From the NCBI GenBank assembly GCA_963734085.1, contig CAVTFT010000012.1, forward strand, positions 62,001 through 126,000: a stretch of 64,000 nt of DNA, written 5' to 3'. This stretch comes from CAIWHR01 sp963734085 (lineage in GTDB: Bacteria; Pseudomonadota; Gammaproteobacteria; Burkholderiales; Casimicrobiaceae). The notes under the pieces were generated by a model, which was given only the letters and a program-made list of their open reading frames with translations, was not told the origin of the DNA and made no database searches. Every line of letters starts with the position of its first letter. Within the stretch, counting starts at the first letter, position 1. The position numbers and the translations under genes were made by a program. Positions 53,888 to 62,211 of the stretch are shown in pieces.

Positions 53888-55963
53888 TCACTCCTGGGCG
53901 AGCAGCGTGGTCACGTAGTTCAGTGCTTCTTTTGCGCTGTGCTCGTCGTAGCCGTACTCGTCGACAAGCCGCTTCGCGACCACCGAGATCTTCTGCTTCG
54001 TCTCTTCCTCCGGCCGGGTCGTCGAGCTCACGAGCCGCAGCACGTTGCGTCGCTGCTCGAACAGGTACTGCTCGATCGCGTCGTGCAGCGGTGCATGGCT
54101 GTCGAGCGTGAACTTCTCGCCACGCTTGTATGCGCCCATCGCCTTGCGCACGACTTCCTGCCGGAACGAGTGCTTGCCCGAGTCGGAGATGTGGATCTTC
54201 TCCTCGACCGCGCGCAGCATCCGCTCGTCGGGATCGCGCTCTTCGCTCGTGATCGGATCGCGCACCTTGTGGTTGTCGAGTGACGCCTCGACCTCGTCGA
54301 CGTACTTGTCGAGCAGCTCTTGCGCTTCCTGTTCGAAGGAAACGAACAGCGCCTTGTGCACGTCCTCCTTCACCCAGCGGTTGTAGAAGTCCTTGCGCGC
54401 GACGACGAGGAAGTCGATCCAGCGCCGTTTCTCCTTGGGGTCGATCCGCGCATCGCTCTCGATCGCGTCCTTCAACGCGAGCAGCACGTCCATCGTCGTC
54501 AGGCTCCTCGCGTTGGACTTGATGATCGCCGCCGACAGCGCGTTGATCACGAACCGCGGCGAGATGCCGGCGAGGCCTTCGTCGGCGAAGCGCTCGCGCA
54601 GCCGCTCGACGTCGAGACGGCCGATGCCGTCGACCGCCTCGCCCGCCTGCAGGCGCACGCGCTTGCTGAAATCGGTGCCCTTGTCGTCGCTTTCGTGGAG
54701 CCGGGTCAGGATCGCGAACACGGCGGCGGTGTGCAGCACGTGTGGATCGAGGTGCACTTCCTGAAACGCCGCCTCGGCGCCGGAAATGAGCTTGCGGTAG
54801 ATCCTGGCCTCGGCCCGGTAGTCGAGCGTGTACGGGACCTGGATCACGACCATCCGGTCGAGGAGCGCCTCGTTCTCGCGCTCCTGCAGGAACTTGCGGA
54901 ACTCGGCGAGGTTCGTATGGGCAACGATCGTCTCGTCGACATGGATCAGTGGAAAGCGCGACACCTTGACGTTCTTCTCCTGCGTCAGCGTCAGCAGCAG
55001 ATAGAGGAACTCGCGCTTGACCTTGAGGATCTCAATCATCTCGAGCACGCCGCGGCTCGCAGCGTAGACGGATCCCGACCACGACCAGGCGCGCGGGTCG
55101 CCTTCGTCGCCGAACTGCGCGACCTTGGACAAATCGACCGAGCCCACCAGATCGGCCACGTCCGCCGTCGTCGGATCGTGCGGCGCATACGTTCCGACGC
55201 CGACCCGCCCTGCTTCGGAGATAAATATGCGCTCGACCGGCATGCGCATGAAGTCGCCGCCGAATTCCTTCTCGACCCGCACGCGGCAGTAAGGACACAC
55301 GTCGCCCTCGATGTCGGTGCCATAGGTCTGCCGGAAACCCGCACGCAGCGAATGGGGAATCAGGTGCAGCGGCGATTCATGCACGGGGCAGCCGGCCACC
55401 GCGTATAGCGCGCCGGCGTCGGTATAGCTGTACTCCTCCAGTCCGCGCTTCAGCAGGATCACCAGTGTGGACTTGCCGCCCGAAGGCGGCCCGAGCAGCA
55501 GCAAAAGCCGCCGCCCGACCTCGGAACCCGCCGCGGCTGCCTTGAAGTAATCGACGACGCGCGCGATCGGATCGTCGATGCCGAACAGCTCGCTCGACAG
55601 CAGCGCACAGCGCAGCACGCCGTTTTCGTCCTCCTTCCCTTGCCAGCGCAGCATGTCCCACACGTATTGGTGACTGCTGCGCGTCGCGCGCGACGGATCG
55701 GCACGGATGATCGTCTCGAGAAAGGTCGAGAGCGTCCCCGACCACTGGTCGGCCTTGTGCTGCCGCGTGAAGTCCACGAGGCTGTCGATGAACTGGGCTT
55801 GTTGTTCGGTCGCAGGGGTCCCCGCGCTGGCGCCAGCCTCGGAATCGGCGGTTGTGCCCGGCACGCTCGCCGCCGGAGACGGCGCTCGCTCCGCAGCCTG
55901 GCCCGTGGTGGTTGGGGCAGGAGGTCGTGAATCTCCTGTTTTATCGGCATCGTCGGGGCGCAT
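53888..55963 (-). CDS. prkA: PrkA/YeaG-type serine protein kinase
   Basis: A 691-residue protein: a low-complexity N-terminal ~50 residues, an AAA-like domain with Walker A GPPSGGKST, and the PrkA C-terminal kinase domain (SVDLSKVAQFGDEGDPRAWSWSG, HTNLAEFRKFLQERENEAL). YeaG autophosphorylates and acts with YeaH in adaptation to starvation. ATG 55963 has GGAGG upstream. Compared with the usual ~640 residues, it carries an Ala/Pro/Ser-rich N-terminal extension. Confidence 0.94.
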   Translation of the reverse strand: MRPDDADKTGDSRPPAPTTTGQAAERAPSPAASVPGTTADSEAGASAGTPATEQQAQFIDSLVDFTRQHKADQWSGTLSTFLETIIRADPSRATRSSHQYVWDMLRWQGKEDENGVLRCALLSSELFGIDDPIARVVDYFKAAAAGSEVGRRLLLLLGPPSGGKSTLVILLKRGLEEYSYTDAGALYAVAGCPVHESPLHLIPHSLRAGFRQTYGTDIEGDVCPYCRVRVEKEFGGDFMRMPVERIFISEAGRVGVGTYAPHDPTTADVADLVGSVDLSKVAQFGDEGDPRAWSWSGSVYAASRGVLEMIEILKVKREFLYLLLTLTQEKNVKVSRFPLIHVDETIVAHTNLAEFRKFLQERENEALLDRMVVIQVPYTLDYRAEARIYRKLISGAEAAFQEVHLDPHVLHTAAVFAILTRLHESDDKGTDFSKRVRLQAGEAVDGIGRLDVERLRERFADEGLAGISPRFVINALSAAIIKSNARSLTTMDVLLALKDAIESDARIDPKEKRRWIDFLVVARKDFYNRWVKEDVHKALFVSFEQEAQELLDKYVDEVEASLDNHKVRDPITSEERDPDERMLRAVEEKIHISDSGKHSFRQEVVRKAMGAYKRGEKFTLDSHAPLHDAIEQYLFEQRRNVLRLVSSTTRPEEETKQKISVVAKRLVDEYGYDEHSAKEALNYVTTLLAQE

Positions 55964-55998
55964 GGTGCCCTCCAACGGTTGACAGCATTTCCGGACGC

Positions 55999-56013
55999 GT
56001 TTGCCACGCAAAC
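55999..56013. promoter_or_regulatory. Short perfect inverted repeat upstream of prkA
   Basis: GTTTGC-CAC-GCAAAC, 36 bases upstream of the prkA start. A 6-3-6 palindrome at this position could be an operator or a small leader hairpin. Confidence 0.3.
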
Positions 56014-56470
56014 CCAGCGCGACCTGGCGGCGTGCATCGTGGAGCGTACCACGCACTTGCCAGCCCTACGCGCCCGCGTGCCCGGCGTCGCGTACAAAGT
56101 ACCAGAGCAATAACCATTCCGTCGCCCGCTACGCTGCGCGTCGAGCGGGCCACGCCCGAGCGAAACATTTCCTGCATGCGGTCGCGTGTATTCACAACGC
56201 CATGTTTGGCCGTCGGTTTCGCGCTGAACCGGCCATCAACGGCGCCGTGACTTTTGGAGGCGCTTGCGCCACGCACCAGGTAGGAACAGCCGCCGAATGG
56301 TAGGAGATTCGTCCCCCCGCGTCACCTCATTGGACAGAAAACAGTTGTAGGAATTGCCGAAACGGAAGGTCCTGCTCAACTGCTATGGGACCGCCGCGAT
56401 GGGGTAGCAGGCGGGGAGACGGCGCGGGCCGGAATCTGTTAGAATAACTCCCCTTTCCAAGGATGCTGCC
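56014..56470. other. Intergenic region
   Basis: About 450 bases between prkA (minus) and the small winged-helix gene (plus). It is visibly less GC-rich near its right end. Open frames here have no ribosome-binding site or family resemblance. I see no hairpin terminator, tRNA or repeat. Confidence 0.4.
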
Positions 56471-56716
56471 TTGATTGAAATCCTGCAGTGCCTCAAGAAA
56501 CACGGTCAGCGACTCGATTCCGAGATCGCCAAAGAGACGGGTATGTCGCTCGCTACGGTGCGCCAGGGCGTCGTTGGCCTGGCCGCGACGGGCGCAATCG
56601 TCACCTGCAGCCTGACCCGCTTCGAAAACGGCAAGCGGATCGAGGGCTGGCTGTGCCGCGTATCGGGCTACATTCCGCCCGCAGCGCCCGGCCGCAAGGC
56701 GAAGCCGACGACGTAG
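56471..56716 (+). CDS. Small winged-helix DNA-binding protein
   Basis: An 81-residue protein. Residues 1-60 form a compact winged-helix (LKKHGQRLDSEIAKETGMSLATVRQGVVGLAATGAIVTC) with a following strand pair, and the C-terminus is basic (GRKAKPTT). It starts at TTG 56471 with AAGGAT upstream; no ATG is available in frame. Resembles small conserved hypothetical regulators of betaproteobacteria; its target is unknown. Confidence 0.65.
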   Translation: MIEILQCLKKHGQRLDSEIAKETGMSLATVRQGVVGLAATGAIVTCSLTRFENGKRIEGWLCRVSGYIPPAAPGRKAKPTT

Positions 56717-56940
56717 CCCGGTTTCGGCGGCGCGCGACCCGTTGCGTTGCGCTTCGGGCGAGACGACGGGCAGTCTCGGCCGCTCCCTGCGTCGATGGGG
56801 TCCGGAATGCGCCTATCCGGCGAGGCGCGGCTGCGCCCGTCGTTGACCAACCTGCGTCCTGCCAGGGGCTGAATCCTACGTTGCCGCGCGCGCGCCGTGC
56901 GACTACGATCGCACGTCGTCATGGCACCAGGGGACTGTGG

Positions 56941-57513
56941 ATGGGTCTGCGCCTCAATCTCGGCTGCGGCCGTTCGCCGCTCGAAGGATGGACCAACGTC
57001 GATATCGCGGCGCTTCCGGGCGTCGACGTCGTGGCCGATCTCGATCGCTGCCGAACGCAGCCGCTGCCGTTTCCCGACAACGCCGCGTCGGAGCTTCGGA
57101 TGTCGCACGTGCTGGAGCACATCGGCGACACGCTCGCGCTGATGCAGGAGCTGCACAGGATCGCCGAGCCGGGCGCGCGGCTCACCCTCTGCACACCCTA
57201 CGGATCGAGCGACGACGCCGACGAGGATCCGACGCATTGCCACCGCTTCTTCATGAACAGCTTCGGCTACTTCTCGCAGCCGTTCTACTCGCGCGCCGAC
57301 TACGGCTATCGCGGCGACTGGGAGCCGTCGGTCACGCTCCTCGTCCGGCGGTCGGAAAACGAGGGACTCTCCGCAGAAGCGGTGCTGCAGAAAGTGCAGC
57401 AGCTGCGCAATGTCGTCGTCGAAATGGTCGCCGTGCTCGAAGCGATCAAGCCGATCCGGCCGGCGGATCGCGCGTTGCAGCGGATACCGACGGTCAAGCT
57501 GCAGCTGGTGTAA
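56941..57513 (+). CDS. Class I SAM-dependent methyltransferase (type 11-like)
   Basis: A 190-residue protein: LNLGCGRSPLEGWTNVDI is SAM motif I plus the acidic residue, and MSHVLEHIGDTLALMQELHRIAEPGARL is motif III-IV as in methyltransferase-11 proteins of polysaccharide and secondary-metabolite clusters. ATG 56941 is chosen because the domain begins there; the frame upstream is in another gene. Substrate unknown. Confidence 0.8.
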   Translation: MGLRLNLGCGRSPLEGWTNVDIAALPGVDVVADLDRCRTQPLPFPDNAASELRMSHVLEHIGDTLALMQELHRIAEPGARLTLCTPYGSSDDADEDPTHCHRFFMNSFGYFSQPFYSRADYGYRGDWEPSVTLLVRRSENEGLSAEAVLQKVQQLRNVVVEMVAVLEAIKPIRPADRALQRIPTVKLQLV

Positions 57514-57746
57514 GCCCGCGAGCCTCGCCGTACCTTCACAGTAATCGCCAATCGGACGGCTTGTAGCGGCGTGAGCTCGGCCGTCCGCTCCCTTCGCCGG
57601 CGCAAGATGCCGATCGTCAAAGCAGGTTTGTCGATATGCTAGATTGCGATCGACTGCGACCAAAGCGTCGAACCGAGCCGCAGCCTGGGAACAGGCAAGC
57701 CGCCATGGCGATCAAGTCCGAGACAAGCGGACCCGGAGACTCACGG

Positions 57747-58979
57747 ATGACCTCGTACCCGCCGCTCAAGCTGCACGTGCCGGAGCCGTCGGCGCGTCCG
57801 GGACAGGAGACCGACTTCTCGTACCTGCAGGTCTCCCCCGCAGGCGCCGTGCGCCAGCCTCCGATCGATTCGAGGCCATCGCAAACCCGCGACATGGCGG
57901 ACGCGCTGATCCGGGTGCAGGACGACGACGGGCGCGCGGTCGGCCCGTGGGATCCGCACGCGGACCCCGAGCTGCTGCGCACCGGCCTGCGCACGATGCT
58001 CAAGACTCGCGTGTTCGACGCGCGGATGCTCACCGCGCAACGGCAGAAGAAGATCTCGTTCTACATGCAGTGCCTGGGCGAGGAAGCCGTCGGCATCGGC
58101 CAGGCAATGGCGCTCGCGCCCGACGACATGTGCTTTCCCACCTACCGCCAGCAGGGATTCCTGATCGCGCGCGGCTATCCGCTCGTCGACATGATGTGCC
58201 AGCTCTTCTCCAATGACCGCGATCCGGTCCTCGGACGGCAGATGCCGGTGATGTACACGTCGAAGCGCCACGGGTTCTTCTCGGTCGCGGGCAATCTCGG
58301 CGTGCAATACATCCAGGCGGTCGGCTGGGCGATGGCCTCGGCGATCAAGGGCGACACGCGCATCGTCTCGGACTGGATCGGCGACGGCTCGACAGCCGAG
58401 CCCGATTTCCACAGCGCGCTCACCTTCGCCGCCGTGTATCGCGCGCCGGTGATCCTCAACATCGTCAACAATCAGTGGGCGATCTCTTCGTTCCAGGGCA
58501 TCGCGGGCGGGGAAGTTGCAACCTTCGCCGCGCGCGGATGGGGCAATGGCATCGTCTCTTTGCGCGCGGACGGCAACGACTTCCTCGCGGTCCTGTCGGT
58601 TTCGCACTGGGCGGCCGAGCGGGCGCGCCGCGGGTTCGGCCCCACGCTGATCGAATGGGTCACGTACCGCGCCGGGGCGCACTCCACGGCGGACGATCCG
58701 TCCAAATACCGACCCGCGAACGATTGGGCACGGTTTCCGCTCGGCGATCCGGTCGCGCGATTGCAGAAACACCTGATCCAGATTGGCGCGTGGTCCGACG
58801 AACAGCATGTCCGTGCGCAAAAGGAAGCCGAGGAGGAGGTCATCTCGGCGCAGAAGGTCGCGCAAAGCTACGGGACGCTCGCCTCGGGTCACGTCCACGA
58901 CGCGTCGACGATGTTCGAGGGCGTCTACAAGGACATGCCCGCGCATCTGCGCCGGCAGCGCGAACAGCTCGGAGCCTGA
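57747..58979 (+). CDS. bkdA1: Branched-chain 2-oxoacid dehydrogenase E1 alpha subunit
   Basis: A 410-residue protein, the same length as Pseudomonas BkdA1. It has the family N-terminus (MTSYPPLKLHVPEPSARPG), the thiamine-diphosphate motif GDGSTAEPDFHSALTFAAVY...NNQWAIS, and the phosphorylation-loop-like HSTADDPSKYR. With E1 beta it decarboxylates the 2-oxoacids of Val, Leu and Ile. ATG 57747 is preceded by GGAG. First gene of bkdA1-bkdA2-bkdB; no E3 (lpd) gene follows. Confidence 0.94.
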   Translation: MTSYPPLKLHVPEPSARPGQETDFSYLQVSPAGAVRQPPIDSRPSQTRDMADALIRVQDDDGRAVGPWDPHADPELLRTGLRTMLKTRVFDARMLTAQRQKKISFYMQCLGEEAVGIGQAMALAPDDMCFPTYRQQGFLIARGYPLVDMMCQLFSNDRDPVLGRQMPVMYTSKRHGFFSVAGNLGVQYIQAVGWAMASAIKGDTRIVSDWIGDGSTAEPDFHSALTFAAVYRAPVILNIVNNQWAISSFQGIAGGEVATFAARGWGNGIVSLRADGNDFLAVLSVSHWAAERARRGFGPTLIEWVTYRAGAHSTADDPSKYRPANDWARFPLGDPVARLQKHLIQIGAWSDEQHVRAQKEAEEEVISAQKVAQSYGTLASGHVHDASTMFEGVYKDMPAHLRRQREQLGA

Positions 58980-58981
58980 CC

Positions 58982-59995
58982 ATGGCCACGATGACGATGG
59001 TCCAGGCGATCCGCTCGGCGCTCGATGTCATGCTCGGCCACGATCCCAACGTGGTGGTGTTTGGCGAGGACGTCGGCTATTTCGGCGGCGTGTTCCGTTG
59101 CACCGACGGGCTGCAGGCCAAGTACGGCGCGGCGCGCGTATTCGACTCGCCGATCGCCGAGGGAGGCATCATCGGCGCCGCGATCGGGATGGGCGCGTAC
59201 GGGCTTCGTCCGGTCGCAGAGATCCAGTTCGCCGACTACATGTATCCGGGCTATGACCAGATCGTGTCGGGCGCGGCGCGCCTGCGTTATCGCTCCGCGG
59301 GCGATTTCACCGCGCCGATCACGATCCGCATGCCCTGCGGCGGCGGCATCTACGGCGGGCAAACGCACAGCCAGAGCCCGGAGGCGCTGTTCACCCACGT
59401 CTGCGGTCTGCGCACCGTGATGCCGTCCAATCCGCACGACGCCAAGGGGCTGCTGATCGCCTCGATCGAGTGCGACGATCCGGTCATCTTCCTCGAGCCG
59501 AAGCGCATCTACAACGGCCCGTTCGACGGTCATCACGAGCGACCGCTCGTCTCCTGGTCCGGCCATCCGCTCGCGGAGGTGCCCGAGAACCATTACACGG
59601 TGCCGCTCGAATCGGCCGCGGTCCGCCGGCCGGGAAGCGCCCTAACCGTGCTCACTTACGGCACGATGGTCTGGGTCTGCGAAGCCGCGGCCCGCGAAAC
59701 GGGTGTGGACGCCGAGATCATCGACCTGCGCAGCCTGTGGCCGCTCGATCTCGACACGGTCGTCGCGTCCGTGAACAAGACGGGCCGCTGCGTGATCGTC
59801 CATGAAGCCACGCGCACCAGCGGCTTCGGTGCCGAGCTGGCGGCGCTGGTGCAGGAGCACTGCTTCTTTCACCTCGAAGCGCCGATCGAGCGGGTGACCG
59901 GATGGGACACGCCGTATCCGCACGCGCAGGAATGGGCCTACTTTCCGGGCCCGGATCGAGTCGGCAAGGCGTTCCGGCACGCGATGGAGTCCTGA
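58982..59995 (+). CDS. bkdA2: Branched-chain 2-oxoacid dehydrogenase E1 beta subunit
   Basis: A 337-residue transketolase-like subunit: VVVFGEDVGYFGGVFR, RVFDSPIAEGGIIGAAIGMG and ATRTSGFGAELAALVQEHCF. It pairs with BkdA1 to form the E1 active site. Starts 3 bases after the bkdA1 stop; its stop is followed 2 bases later by the E2 start. Confidence 0.95.
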   Translation: MATMTMVQAIRSALDVMLGHDPNVVVFGEDVGYFGGVFRCTDGLQAKYGAARVFDSPIAEGGIIGAAIGMGAYGLRPVAEIQFADYMYPGYDQIVSGAARLRYRSAGDFTAPITIRMPCGGGIYGGQTHSQSPEALFTHVCGLRTVMPSNPHDAKGLLIASIECDDPVIFLEPKRIYNGPFDGHHERPLVSWSGHPLAEVPENHYTVPLESAAVRRPGSALTVLTYGTMVWVCEAAARETGVDAEIIDLRSLWPLDLDTVVASVNKTGRCVIVHEATRTSGFGAELAALVQEHCFFHLEAPIERVTGWDTPYPHAQEWAYFPGPDRVGKAFRHAMES

Positions 59996-59996
59996 G

Positions 59997-61229
59997 ATGG
60001 CAATCCACGTGGTGAAGGTGCCGGACATCGGCGAAGGCATCGCCGAGGTCGAGCTCGTAGAGTGGCTGGTGCGGCCGGGCGACACCGTGGTCGCGGATCA
60101 GCCGCTCGCCGATGTGATGACCGACAAGGCGACGGTCGAGGTCCCGTCCCCGGTCGCAGGCACGGTGATCGCAGCCGCGGGCCACGCCGGGGACAAGCTC
60201 GCGGTGGGCAGCGAGCTGGCTCGTCTGGAGACGACGGCGGCGAGCAGCGCCGCGAACGATGGACACACCATCGCTTCGGCGGCGTCGACGGCGTCGGCGG
60301 CGTCGACGGCGCAAGTCGCTGCCGGGCCTGCCGCCACGGTCACGTCGCCCTCCGTGCCGCACGAGAAGCCGCTCGCGTCGCCCTCGGTGCGTCACCACGC
60401 GCGCGAGCTGGACGTGGAGCTCTCCCAAGTCCGCGGCACCGGACCGGACGGACGGATCCTGCACGACGACGTCGTGCGCCACGCGGCAGGTCGCGGCGCG
60501 AAACCTCCCGTCGTGCAGCGCTATGCCGAGCGCGACGGCGAACACGCGGTCCCGGTGATCGGAATGCGCCGGCAGATCGCGCTGCACATGCAGGCGTCGC
60601 TGCGCATCCCTCACTTCACCTACGTCGAGGAGGTCGACGTCACCGAGCTCGAGGCTTTGCGTTCAACGCTCAACGACCGCTTCGCCGCGGCGCGCGGCCG
60701 GCTCACCGTCCTACCGTTCCTGATGCGGGCGATCGCGCTTGCCGTTCCCGCGTTTCCGCAGATGAATGCGCGGTTCGACGACGAGCGCGGCATCGTGACG
60801 CACTTCGACGCCGTGAACATCGGCATCGCGACGCAGACCGACGCCGGGCTGATGGTGCCGGTGGTGCGCCATGCCGAGGCGCGCGATCTGTGGGCGAGCG
60901 CAGCCGAGGTCGTGCGGCTGGCCGACGCGGCGCGCACGGGCAAGGCTACGCGCGACGAGCTGTCGGGATCGACGATCACGATCACGAGCCTCGGCGCCCT
61001 CGGCGGCGTCGTCACCACGCCGGTAATCAACGCGCCCGAAGTGGCGATCGTGGGCGTCAACCGGATCGTCGAGCGGCCGGTCGTGCAGACGAACGCGATC
61101 GTGCCACGGCGCTTGATGAACCTGTCGTCTTCGTTCGACCATCGGGTGATCGACGGGCAGCACGCCGCGGAGTTCGTGCAGGCGCTGAAGAGCTATCTGG
61201 AGTGCCCGGCGCTGCTGTTCGTCGAATAG
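59997..61229 (+). CDS. bkdB: Dihydrolipoamide acyltransferase (E2) of branched-chain 2-oxoacid dehydrogenase
   Basis: A 410-residue protein with one N-terminal lipoyl domain (Lys44 in VMTDKATVEVPSP), an Ala/Thr-rich linker, a peripheral-subunit-binding domain (ASPSVRHHARELDVELSQVRGTGPDGRI) and the catalytic domain with the active-site pattern SSFDHRVIDGQHAAEF. It transfers the acyl group to CoA. Confidence 0.94.
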   Translation: MAIHVVKVPDIGEGIAEVELVEWLVRPGDTVVADQPLADVMTDKATVEVPSPVAGTVIAAAGHAGDKLAVGSELARLETTAASSAANDGHTIASAASTASAASTAQVAAGPAATVTSPSVPHEKPLASPSVRHHARELDVELSQVRGTGPDGRILHDDVVRHAAGRGAKPPVVQRYAERDGEHAVPVIGMRRQIALHMQASLRIPHFTYVEEVDVTELEALRSTLNDRFAAARGRLTVLPFLMRAIALAVPAFPQMNARFDDERGIVTHFDAVNIGIATQTDAGLMVPVVRHAEARDLWASAAEVVRLADAARTGKATRDELSGSTITITSLGALGGVVTTPVINAPEVAIVGVNRIVERPVVQTNAIVPRRLMNLSSSFDHRVIDGQHAAEFVQALKSYLECPALLFVE

Positions 61230-61295
61230 CTTCTCGCTGTGCCGATTCAGCTCAACGCGCCTGGCGCGCCTTCGCCTTGCTTCCAGTGAACTCCG

Positions 61296-61988
61296 TTAGA
61301 AGCGTTCGGCCCAAGGTCGCAGGTCGATTTCCTGCGACCAGGCCGAGCGGTGCTGGCGGTGGAGATCGAGATAGACCTCGGCAATCGCAGCGGGCGCGAG
61401 CCGGCTGTCAGGCGGGCTACCGTCGTCATCCCCACCGATCCGGCCGTCGATGATGATGTGAGCAACGTGAATGCCGCGGGGGCCGAGCTCGCGCGCCATG
61501 CTTTGCGCCACGGCGCGCAAGGCAAACTTTGGCGATGCGAGGTTGGCGAAATTGGCCGCGCCGCGGAGTGATGCAGTGGCGCCTGTGAACAGAATGGTGC
61601 CGGATCCATGCGCCACCATTCGCCGCGCTGCCGCCTGCCCGACCAGAAAACCGGCAAACGCGCCAACCCGCCAGCACTGTTCGAAGTCGGCTGGCGCAAT
61701 GTCCAGGATCGACCCGGGCCGATACGCCCCCGCGTTGAAGACCGCGCATGCGAGCGGCCCCAGACGCCGCTCGGTCTCGTTGAAGGCAGCGCTGACCTCC
61801 CCAGCATCGGTCAGGTCGCAAGTCAACCCGACGAGCCGATCTTTAGCGTGCGTGGCCATGGCAGCAAGGCGATCTGCACTACGCGCTAACATCGCGACGC
61901 GATACCCGTCGCGAGCGAAACGCCTGGCCACGGCGATTCCCAAACCCGGGCCGACGCCTGCGACCAGTACGCTTCCTTCCGCGCTCAT
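61296..61988 (-). CDS. SDR-type NAD(P)-binding protein lacking the catalytic tyrosine
   Basis: A 230-residue short-chain dehydrogenase fold: cofactor motif VAGVGPGLGIAVAR, NAG in VFNAGAYRPG and a Ser in FTGATASLRG. The active-site YxxxK is replaced by LASPK in NFANLASPKFALRAV, so Tyr is absent while Lys remains. Similar atypical SDRs exist; activity may be altered or lost. Convergent with bkdB. Confidence 0.8.
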   Translation of the reverse strand: MSAEGSVLVAGVGPGLGIAVARRFARDGYRVAMLARSADRLAAMATHAKDRLVGLTCDLTDAGEVSAAFNETERRLGPLACAVFNAGAYRPGSILDIAPADFEQCWRVGAFAGFLVGQAAARRMVAHGSGTILFTGATASLRGAANFANLASPKFALRAVAQSMARELGPRGIHVAHIIIDGRIGGDDDGSPPDSRLAPAAIAEVYLDLHRQHRSAWSQEIDLRPWAERF

Positions 61989-62211
61989 CCCGCCATCCTA
62001 GCCCAGCCGGCGCTTTCTCTGAAGCGCGGGAAGAGCTGCGGGCCGAAAAAGAAGAAGAAACGACGCCAGCCCGGCACGGCACTGCACCCGGTTCGCTACC
62101 GTAGCAGTCCGGATTGCGGTCCCAAACATCGGATATCGGCCACGGCAACATTTACGCGAGGGCTCGAGGGATAGTAGGCTGATTCTTTCCGGGACGGTAA
62201 GGACCTCCATC

